NCBI GenBank assembly: GCA_951640195.1
Contig: OX621166.1
Span: 372,001-436,000, forward strand
Source of the DNA: Porpolomopsis calyptriformis
Lineage: Eukaryota; Basidiomycota; Agaricomycetes; Agaricales; Hygrophoraceae
Reading direction: 5' to 3'
Length of the DNA: 64,000 nt
The notes beneath the pieces were generated by a model that saw nothing but the letters and a program-made list of their open reading frames with translations, made no database searches and was not told the DNA's origin. The position numbers and the translations under genes are program-made. Shown here piece by piece: positions 42,969 to 51,800 of this stretch. The first letter of the stretch is position 1, and each line of letters begins with the position of its first letter.

Positions 42969-44191
42969 TACATGTATGAAGGGCCTTGCGGATTCCAGCC
43001 AAGAAGGCTAGGTGGACCTTGGCACTGTCAATGAAATGGTCAGGCCCAATGAGGGACTGCATAGTGGGGCGTGTGGGTAAAGGCAAGCCTCCCCCCTTGG
43101 CTGTGATATTCAGGATGTAGATGGGCTCTGCTGAGCTGAGTACAGGCTCTGCCTACAACTGGTTGAGCAGGTTCTGCTCTGGATAGTGGGTTGACTGAAG
43201 GGAAGTAAGGGTATTGGGGGTGTCTCTGAAGATCATAGGTTTCATAGGGGGGGGAGGACAGATATCAGTCTCTTGATTGTGACTTAGATCAGACATGTAA
43301 AGAGAAGATAATGTATTGGAGGGGTATACAAAAGATACATCATCTTCAGAGGAAATATCAGAATCAGAGGAAGCATCTGATTCCATGCGGACATCCCAAT
43401 GGTGCCCGGCACCATTTACATACTTGTGATATCTATCATACGACGTATTTACAAAGGGGTCCCCGCGCTCGCGCAGGGACACACTGCTGTCGTACATTAC
43501 GTCAGTGGGTGAGTACAGGGTATATGGGGGGGAATCGAGGGAAGGGCGCGACGGGCGGTAAACGCCGTCGTCGTCGGACATGGAAGTGGGCAGTGACGGG
43601 AGGAACAAGGGGGTGCGACGAGCGGTCGGGTGCTCGTCGCATGTGTCGATGGGGGGGAGTGGGGAATAGCGAAGTGCGGGGGCTGGTGGGCAGTCATATG
43701 CGCCGTGGTCCCACTCCAGGTAGGACTGAGCGCGGGGGCGCATGTAGGTGCGCCCATACGAATGGACTAACGATGTCAGGGTGTCGTTAGCGGGGTATCG
43801 GGTGGGGACATGGACAGTTGTGGTTGTGGGGGCTGGGCCGACCGCGTTGAATGGGGAAGTCGGTGGTGGAGGTGGGGGCGATGCTGAGTCGCGGGTCCGG
43901 GCCCGCTGTGTGTCAAGTGACGACTGGGCGTCACTGAGGGGGCGTCGGAGCGGGAGAGGGTGATGAACAGGCGGGGGGGGTCGCGCAGACGTAGCGAGTA
44001 AAACCATGGGCGGGGGCGACGGGGGCGCGCGCAGCTCCTGACTGTCGACCGGGTAATCGCCCCACCTGCGCTCTACCTCCATGGGCGACGACATCTCCAT
44101 GTTGGCGTCGTCGCCCTCATAGTCGTGGTCGACGGACGAGGGGGCAGGGACGTAGCAATTGGACCCGGGTGGGTCCATTCGCGGGTCGCGA
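42547..44191 (-). pseudogene. Element I-1 Gag, C-terminal part (left of I-2)
   Basis: Continues the gag frame cut at GCGA. The GC-rich Pro-rich segment (44178-43500) is followed by SSDSDISSEDDVSFVYPSN, TAG (43153, Gln in I-2), a second TAG near 42811 (Trp in I-2) and the conserved end LLLADAINAVLNMEFRNPS to TAA. Confidence 0.75.
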
Positions 44192-45234
44192 TATCAGGTG
44201 AAATATAAATACTTCACTTCTAGAACTACTGGAGTTGTACGTTAATCAAGTAAGTCCTAGTTGTTCGGGGGAGATGTGAATTGATTGAGTAATGGACACT
44301 TCCTCCTTTGATGGGGCTTAAGTAATCCTTGGCTAGGATGTACAGATGAGCAGGCTATCCAAACCTAATGGATAGTATTGACTGGGAGAGCAAGAATGAA
44401 GTCAACGGCTGACTTAGAAGAATACGTATCACAGTGAGGTCTCTCTCCAATAAGGACTGAGACTTAGAGAATGTGATGAATAAGCAGGGGCTGAAGTAAG
44501 ATAAGATAGTCCTCGGTGGCTATCTTCAACTTACAGAAATACGTCAAGGGGTGATTCCTAAGTTGGTTCTTAACGTAAGAAGGCTTAGGCGAAATCACAC
44601 AGGGTATAAGCTTAATAGACTAGATTGGATTGGATGTATTGACTACAGACAAGTAGTATCAATAAGGGGTAGTACTAGGTACTGAGTACTAGGGGTGAGT
44701 TCAAGGGAAAAGGGGGAGAGTGGACTAGGGGAGGGGAGTGGGGTAAAAGTGGGTTGAAAGTGAACTGGAAGTGAACTTAACTCCTCACTGGTGAAAAGGG
44801 GGCCCTTTATATATGTTTGAGAACAATGGGCAGTGAGAACAATAGGAAATAAGAACAATGGATAAAAGAACAATGAGGAGTTTGAATTGTGACTCACTAT
44901 GAGTCAGACAATGAGGAGAACAATGGAGGAGATTAATATGAGTCATAGTGACTCAGAGAACAATGGAGTGATGACAGAACAATAGAAAAATGGGATATGA
45001 GTCATTCTGACTCAGAGAATAATGGGGAAGAATGCTATTGTCCATGATAAGATAGCATAAGTAAAGATAGTGGTGTATCTTATCTGAGATAAGATAATGT
45101 GTGAGGGACAGTGATATCTTATCTAAGATAAGATAAGATAAGATAAGATAAAGGATATTTGAGCTATGGATGCTACTTGCTGAATGCATGATCTTTGGTT
45201 AAGTTTGATACCAAATCAGTTTGGGATCATGACA
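44192..45234 (-). repeat. 3' LTR of I-2 (1043 bp) with motif-rich U3
   Basis: Minus strand TGTCATGATCCC...CACCTGATA. TATA near 44806-44814. Upstream in U3: eight ACAAT motifs (44820-44990), three TGACTCA/TGAGTCA pairs each 3 bp apart (44890-44906, 44939-44955, 44998-45014), and five GATAA units (45126-45152). Identical by eye to 54071-55113. Confidence 0.9.
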
Positions 45235-45310
45235 TCTGCAGGGGACAAAGAAATCACAACTGTCCTCAGTTGATTCTTGTATATACAATGTCTATCGACC
45301 TAGTAATCCT

Positions 45311-45871
45311 TTATACAGATGAGGTCTCATATTCGGTACAGCAAGGGAAGAACCTTCCCAACCATCCATTCCAGGGTTCCTTCTTTTCCATCCTAGCATC
45401 TTTCCGATCCACCACAAGCAAAATATCAATGTCTTCTCGCTCCAAACGTGCCTCCAACACCCAATACGATTTTGCGACGATCCAGACGCTAGTAATTATT
45501 GCTCGTCCTTGTCTTTGGACTTGGTTGCTTGGGTAGCGGAATTGAACAAGGGATCCCAGTTGAATAGGACCACCTTGAATACGGCTAAGACGGAAAACGA
45601 ATCCATCCCAGTTGAGGGACTGAAAACCGCTTTGAAGTCGTTGAGCGGTGGCAAGTATAGTGGGGGTAGAGGTATTTTGAGGCGGGGGATATGAGTGGTC
45701 TAGGAGGATTAGGCCAGTTCTTGGCCCAGGGATATATATGGGGGGTGGCTGTTCGATTTCGACCGAGGCGCGAAAAAGCCGAGATTCACGAAGGAGGGTA
45801 CGCGTGGATGAGTTGGCGGTGTCCTTATAGTTAGATTCAGGGATAGATGCGAGGGAAGTGGATGATTGCAT
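45311..45871 (-). CDS. ORF-Y of element I-2: 186-aa accessory protein
   Basis: ATG at 45871 (MQSSTSLASIPESNYKD), TAG/TGA-free to 45311; the frame is also open upstream without ATG. Middle part EIEQPPPIYIPGPRTGLILL, then GFVFRLSRIQGGPIQLGSLV and SVWIVAKSYWVLEARLERE, an alternation of hydrophobic and basic residues suggesting a folded beta-rich domain. It ends about 75 nt before the 3' LTR. No family recognised. Present but broken in I-1. Confidence 0.6.
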   Translation of the reverse strand: MQSSTSLASIPESNYKDTANSSTRTLLRESRLFRASVEIEQPPPIYIPGPRTGLILLDHSYPPPQNTSTPTILATAQRLQSGFQSLNWDGFVFRLSRIQGGPIQLGSLVQFRYPSNQVQRQGRAIITSVWIVAKSYWVLEARLEREDIDILLVVDRKDARMEKKEPWNGWLGRFFPCCTEYETSSV

Positions 45872-46174
45872 TGTGACAAAAAGGGTAAAGGCTGAGGGCA
45901 GTGTTGGATAGCGGTGAGTGCGATATCGTGGCTTTGTGAACTGAACCCGGTTTATAGGCACGTGACTAGCCTGAGCTGAAATCTTAGTCGATCTTTTAAC
46001 GATTCTGTCGCTTGTAGAGGGTTTACATATTTAATTATTTACCCAATGTCTCTCCTATTTACAGGGATTACTCCTAATAAGAGATTCTTTCTGTGACATT
46101 GTGGTAAAAAAGAGTAAAAAGGACTATACAAAAATAAAACAAAGAATTGGTGGCGCGTGTATGAGGAAGGACTA

Positions 46175-46696
46175 CTACTCCCTATCTAAGGGTTCTTCCT
46201 CCATAGGGCCATTGGCACCAATGAGAGATGAAGGAGGGATAATGACATTGGGGGGAAGGGGGGGAATAGATGGGATGAACGCGCTTTGCCCATATGCTGT
46301 TACATACCTAGACTCCCAGTATGTAGCTTGATCCATCCAATACTCAATCATTTCCGCCCTTGAACGTAGTGCTAGCTCCTGCCCTACAAGTTTGCCGTTG
46401 AGCTCAAAGAGCTCGCTCTCAAGCTTCCGAAGGTACACGTCTTGCTGATGTCGATCCCTAAGTAGGGTCGCGATGATTTCGTCCTTTGACGGATTAGCTG
46501 GTGCCTCATCCATTGCAGGCATGAGGGTATAAAGGGGTTGGTGGGGGTTATGGCAATCGTAGGCAGTGAGAGGTGGGGGCAGCAGTACGTGTGTCGTAGG
46601 TGGGGGGAGGTTGCTGGACGTGGCTTGGTTGTTTGGGTTTGCCTGGTCCCAGTTGAACCATTGGCGTTGTGCTTCAGCGGAATAGGGTGTCGACAT
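46175..46696 (-). CDS. ORF-X of element I-2: 173-aa coiled-coil accessory protein
   Basis: ATG at 46696, same length as the I-1 copy. It contains RDRHQQDVYLRKLESELFEL, EMIEYWMDQATYWESRY and a Pro-rich tail. Start choice: the ATG follows the pol stop by about 150 nt, with no other in-frame ATG upstream. Its homologue in family III (ORF3) is also carried in this same element at 47810-48391, so I-2 holds two members of the family. Confidence 0.65.
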   Translation of the reverse strand: MSTPYSAEAQRQWFNWDQANPNNQATSSNLPPPTTHVLLPPPLTAYDCHNPHQPLYTLMPAMDEAPANPSKDEIIATLLRDRHQQDVYLRKLESELFELNGKLVGQELALRSRAEMIEYWMDQATYWESRYVTAYGQSAFIPSIPPLPPNVIIPPSSLIGANGPMEEEPLDRE

Positions 46697-46844
46697 GATG
46701 AGCGGTTTGATTTCGAGTGGAGGGGAGGGACTTTGCAGCAGGAGGTAGCTTGTCGTCGTCTAGATCGAAGGAAAGTAATAAGCGAGTGTGGGGGCATGCA
46801 GTTTACATCAGGTGGCTAGATCTGATCGACGATTTAAGTCTTGA

Positions 46845-47635
46845 TTAGGGAGTCTCATTACTTAAACTTCCCATTTCAATATCAGTGTCCAGATCGCTGG
46901 GTTCTGATCGATGATCGGAGTCCTCGGAAGCTGTTTGCCCATCAGCAATCTCATCATCATGGGATAATCTATATAGGGTAGGGCTATCTCGATAGACGTA
47001 GGGGAGTAAGCGGAATGCAGCATAACGTTCCGCATGTTCGGCTCCATCCAGTTCCTGGAGGATGTAGGCTCCTCTTGTCGTTCTCTTGGCTACCTTATAT
47101 GGGCCAAGGTACCTTGGTTCTGTCTTGAGCCTTCCTAAGGTAGATTCTAATCGGCTATTTCTGACAAGGACTAGTTCTCCTGGTCTATAATATCTTCTGA
47201 TGAGACGCTTCCTGAAACGGTGTTCAAACTGTTGCTTAGACTTGAAACGAGCTTTCTTTAGAGTTTCAGCAGCTTTGTCAATATCTTCTTGACGTCGTTC
47301 TAGCTGTCTAATCCTCAGGGCAAGGAGATCAGAGGTTAATAATCCTGATTGGAAACCCTCAACCATGAAGGTAGCTTCTGCAAGATCAAAGGGTAATAAG
47401 GGATGCATTCCATGAAGGAGATAATATGGGGAATATCCTGTAACACTACTGACTGTAACTCGGTCAGCAAAGGCTGCTATCTCCACCTGTTTGTGCCAGT
47501 TTCTGATCCTTCCAAATTTATCTTTGTCACTTGACTTGACAATAGCCTCTCGTAACGTGAAGTGACCATGTTCCACAACTCCATTAGCATGCTTGTTATA
47601 TGGGGAGATCCAAACTTGGGGTATATTCAGTCTCT
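46845..47635 (-). pseudogene. Element I-2 integrase C-terminal remnant
   Basis: Begins at the junction (RLNIPQVWISPYNKHANG) and keeps the catalytic Glu region (GVVEHGHFTLREAI) and the whole C-terminal part to 46845. The zinc region and both catalytic Asp are gone. The open frame extends upstream into foreign LTR sequence but that part is not integrase. Confidence 0.8.
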
Positions 47636-47809
47636 GTATATACATTGGTAAAGTAGAAGGGTAAACGGATAAGAGACTAATCATGTCTGACTAAAAAGAA
47701 AAAGAAAAATACATCCATGACATACACCCACACTAAAAGGAAATTTATCCTGAAATTCGAGATGGCATTTGAGAGAGTTGATAGGTGCAGAAGAGGGGAA
47801 GGACTAGGA

Positions 47810-48391
47810 TTAGTCCTTGTTGGGAATAGTTGTTGACAGGGAAGTAATGTCAACTGGGGAAAGAAAGTCGTCATCGGGGATGGTGATGGGGTTCGACGAT
47901 GAACCAGTAGGGACAATGAGTGGACCGGGGAAAATGGGTGGAGCAGGAGAATTGAGATGGGGAAGTACCTTTGCAACTTCCTTGTGTTTCGCCTCCCAAT
48001 ATTTGGCTTGTTCTCTCCAGTGTCGGCTCACTCTTCTCTCTTGGTCTAACTCTGACCACTGATTATACAACTCCTCATTCAACCTTACGATCTCGGCCTT
48101 GTGATAGTCAACATCTTTCTTTAATGACTCGATGATTTGCTCGGGAGGGATAGGTGGTGCATTGATTTCTTCAGGCCAAACGGAGAGGGCCCGGTTTCGC
48201 GCGCGGCGGTTATGCTGCCAGAGTTGTCCGACAAGCTCGGCTTCACTGTAGGCTGATGAGGTGGAAGCCAGTGGTGGGGGAGCGTAATGAAGGGGCTGTC
48301 GTTCAGTGGACATGTGAGAAGTTCGTGGTGGGCGACCACCAGTGGACTTGCGAGCAGTTTGGGAGTGGTGTTGGATACGTTCTGCAGGCAT
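47810..48391 (-). CDS. Captured family III-like ORF3: 193-aa coiled-coil accessory protein
   Basis: ATG at 48391, uninterrupted. His/Pro/Ser-rich N-terminus, EAELVGQLWQHNRRARNRAL, coil SLKKDVDYHKAEIVRLNEEL, then SRHWREQAKYWEAKHKEVAK and the tail PPIFPGPLIVPTGSS ... SLSTTIPNKD. The family III copy at 17092 has the same protein with stops. Intact here although it is a passenger. Function unknown. Confidence 0.7.
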   Translation of the reverse strand: MPAERIQHHSQTARKSTGGRPPRTSHMSTERQPLHYAPPPLASTSSAYSEAELVGQLWQHNRRARNRALSVWPEEINAPPIPPEQIIESLKKDVDYHKAEIVRLNEELYNQWSELDQERRVSRHWREQAKYWEAKHKEVAKVLPHLNSPAPPIFPGPLIVPTGSSSNPITIPDDDFLSPVDITSLSTTIPNKD

Positions 48392-48516
48392 AGCAAATGG
48401 TTGATATTGAGGAGTAGAATGGAGATGGTGGCGATTATAAAGACTAGTCGGAGTTGGAAAAGGGGTGATAAAAGCGAAAAATGTAAACGAGGGGAGCTGA
48501 TACCATGAAAGAGTGA

Positions 48517-48820
48517 TTAAATTGCTGTTTGAATTAATTGTTTATATTCTAGAATTTGTTCTTTCATGTGAAGGAGGTTCTTCTTCAGTTCCCAGCTTGC
48601 TTCTTCGATGGGATAGCTGACCCATTTGACCAAATACATATAATGTTGAGTAAACCTGTGGTGCTGAAGAATTTGTTTGACCTTATATTCTTCTTTCTCT
48701 TGGAGGTGGGTGGAGATTATCATCCACTTCTTCTGGATGGAGATCAGTGTTAATATTAGTGGGTCTTAGGAGTGAAACATAAAAGGCATCATGGATTTTC
48801 CAGGAGATAGGGAGGGCTAA
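48517..48820 (-). pseudogene. Captured chromodomain end of family III-like pol
   Basis: LALPISWKIHDAFYVSLLRP in one frame, then, after a shift in the DDNLHPPP region, EKEEYKVKQILQHHRFT...YLVKWVSYPIEEASWELKK to TAA at 48517. Matches 16640-16930. It has no function in I-2 as its integrase is absent. Confidence 0.75.
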
Positions 48821-48896
48821 GCATAAAGGTGGGTATCTTAGTGCAGGGGACAAAGTAAGTGGATTTTGCATATGGGAGAGGGAGTTAGCTGTAGGT

Positions 48897-51800
48897 TTAA
48901 TCCTGAGGATAAACCTGAAGGTCTCTGGTGTTAAAGTAAGAACCAAAGTACCCTTCATTAAACAGATCTGAGATGAGGGAGGGGTTACGAAATTCCATGT
49001 TAAGAACTGCATTGATTGCATCAGCAAGAAGTAGTCTGTTTGCTGCTTGAAATACAGCAGCTGAATACAGAAAAAACTCTGCTTCCTCTTCTGAGAGCAA
49101 TGGGTTACACCCAGCTCTCTCCTGCTCAACAGGAAAAACAAATGGACTAGGATGAGGGCACCAAGGCATCTGGTATGGGGTGCATGAGTCTTCTTTCCTC
49201 CAATGAGGGAACAGTTGGCTGTGGTATCGAAAGTAATGGTGGGCTGGGTTACTGACTGGCATGGTATGGACATAAGTCTTCCAGGCAGGGGTGTTGAGGA
49301 TAGTGGCAGTATGCCCAATACATGTATGAAGGGCCTTGCGGATTCCAGCCAAGAAGGCCAGGTGGACCTTGGCACTGTCAATGAAATGGTCAGGCCCAAT
49401 GAGGGACTGCATAGTGGGGCGTGTGGGTGAAGGCAAGCCTTCCCCCTTGGCTGTGATATTCAGGATGTAGATGGGCTCTGCTGAGCTGAGTACAGGTTCT
49501 GCCTGCAACTGGTTGAGCAGGGTCTGCTCTGGATAGTGTGTTGATTGAAGGGAAGTAAGGGTATTGGGGGTGTCTCTGAAGATCATAGGTTTCATAGGGA
49601 AGGGAGGACAGATATCAGTCTCTTGATTGTGACTTAGATCAGACATGTAAAGAGAAGATAATGTATTGGAGGGGTATACAAAAGATACATCATCTTCAGA
49701 GGAAATATCAGAATCAGAGGAAGCATCTGATTCCGTGCGGACATCCCAATGGTGCCCGGCGCCATTTACATACTCGTGATATCTATCATACGACGTATTT
49801 ACGAAGGGGTCCCCGCGCTCGCGCAGGGACACACTGCTGTCGTACATTACGTCAGTGGGTGAGTACGGGGTATATGGGGGGGAATCGAGGGAAGGGCGCG
49901 ACGGGCGGTAAACGCCGTCGTCGTCGGACACGGAAGTGGGCGGTGACGGGAGGAACAAGGGGGTGCGACGAGCGGTCGGGCGCTCGTCGCATGTGTCGAT
50001 GGGGGGGAGTGGGGAATAGCGAAGTGCGGGGGCTGGTGGGCAGTCATATGCGCCGTGGTCCCACTCCGGGAAAGACTGAGCGCGGGGGCGCACGTAGGTG
50101 CGCCCATACGAATGAACTAACGACGTCGGGGTGTCGTTAGCGGGGTATCGGGTGGGGACGTGGACGGTTGTGGTTGCGGGGGCTGGGCCGACCGCGTTGA
50201 ACGGGGAAGTCGGCGGTGGGGGCGGGGGCGACGCTGAGTCGCGGGTCCGGGCCCGCTGTGCGTCGAGTGACGACTGGGCGTCACTGAGGGGGCGTCGGAG
50301 CGGGAGAGGGTGACGAACAGGCGGGGGGGGTCGTGTGGACGTAGCGAGTAAAACCATGGGCGGGGGCGACGGGGGCACGCGCGGCTCCTGACCGTCGACC
50401 GGGTAATCGCCCCACCCGCGCTCTACCTCCATGGGCGATGACATCTCCGTGTTGGCGTCATCGCCCTCGTAGTCGTGGTCGACGGACGAGGGGGCCGGGA
50501 CGTAGCGACTGGACCCGGGTGGGTCCGTTCGCGGGTCGCGAGTGGGGGGATGGAAAGCGTCGACGCACCGCGTCACTGGAGGTACGTCAGTTTCCATTTG
50601 ATTTACTTCTTCCGGGTACTCACAAATTACTTCCGGGCCACTTCTCCAGGCTGGAGATGGCTTGGTGGGGACGCGAGAGCCTCCAGCGCCTGGGGAAGGA
50701 GGGGGCGCGGCTGGGGCTACTTCCCCGACTGCCAACGCGTTGGGGTAAAACTTGAAGTACAGTTGCCCCACCCTCACAGAGGGGGGGGCGTAGGGATTGT
50801 CGGAAGTGATGGCCGCGAGAGTAGCGTTGAGGAGGATCCCGTGTTCGAACGGGATCCCACGCTCGTCCAATTGTGGAGGGAACCGTTGGGCGTAAGGGGA
50901 CACGACCATGAAGGTAGCGGAGGGAGCCGTGGGGTGGACTATCCGCTCAGCGATGGCTCGCGTCATCAGACTGAACATATCGGGGCCCTCATGAGGGAGG
51001 GGTCCCCAGTCGACGTGCACCGGGAGCGGGAGAATGTTGGGGGAAAAGGGGGGCGGTAAAAAAGGGGTCACATGGACGTAGGGAGCGCTTTGGGACGTAG
51101 TCTGGGCATGAGGCATCGTTTTTAGCGGTAACGATTGCCTCTTTGGAATAAATTTTGGACTTATATGCTTATTGGGAACAATGGTGGCGTCTTTAAAAAT
51201 AGAATTCCCATTGTTAGTAACTAATTCAGTCAGATATGCGCTAAAAAACAATAAACCTCCATCTCGGAGTCCGTTTTTCGGAGGATTTGTAATACTCATA
51301 ATAGGATATATCACGTCTGAGCTCGAATTCTTATTGTTCTCTGTCGGTCCCGAGGTTACGGTCGGTACCGACGCTTTTGGAAGTAAGTTCGAGCGGAGCT
51401 TAGAACTCGCAGGCCCATCGACGGCTGGGCTTGAACTACTTCCAGTGGCCGTATTGGTAAGTGCAGCACATACTGCTACCTCAGGCCTAACAAGTGGGCT
51501 TGGATTAATGTGGTACCCTAAGGAGGGAACCTGAGGGGCTACAAATATCTCATATTTGGCCTCTGGATTCTTTGGGTGCTTGAACAAGAGGTAAGTTCCC
51601 TCTGTTCTTTCATCAATGGTAACTAGATTATCACGTAGCCATGGGCGTCCAAGTAATAAATCAAAGGGGACTGACTCCCCAATAAAGAGATTGGCATAGG
51701 TAGTAATACCTCCACAGGTTAATGGGACATTAGATACCAATCCAGCAAGGGTTCCTACACCTCCATTAGCATCATTCATAACTAACGTCTTAGTTAGGTC

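Larger units (their letters stand above)
47629..48820 (-). mobile_element. Captured 3' end of a family III-like element inside I-2
   Basis: Sense order: end of pol with chromodomain, ORF3, polypurine-like CCTTTTAGTGTGGGTGTA, then the first ~90 nt of an LTR (TGTCATGGATG from 47722), ending at AGAGACT (47629-47635 on plus as AGTCTCT). AGAGACT also occurs at the matching place in both parents (25889-25895 in LTR III; the I-1 integrase gene near 39617-39623), so the crossover used this 7-nt identity. The other junction lies near 48815-48830. Confidence 0.8.

Noticed and set aside
45126..45152. GATAA tandem run as a telomere-like or CRISPR-like repeat
   Set aside because: It is a short simple run inside every family I LTR; no spacers and no telomere unit.
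44643..45189. 84- and 78-codon ORFs in the family I LTR (identical at 54522 and 54832)
   Set aside because: Composed of the ACAAT, TGACTCA and GATAA repeat motifs read as Ser/Leu/Phe-rich peptide; not kept in the I-1 LTRs or the solo LTR. Regulatory array, not a gene.
49661..51059. Long plus-strand ORFs opposite the giant gag (159, 194 and 204 codons; repeated at 43311 and 55063)
   Set aside because: They mirror the GC-rich block where stop codons are rare on both strands, are lost or shifted between I-1 and I-2, and have no promoter or motif.
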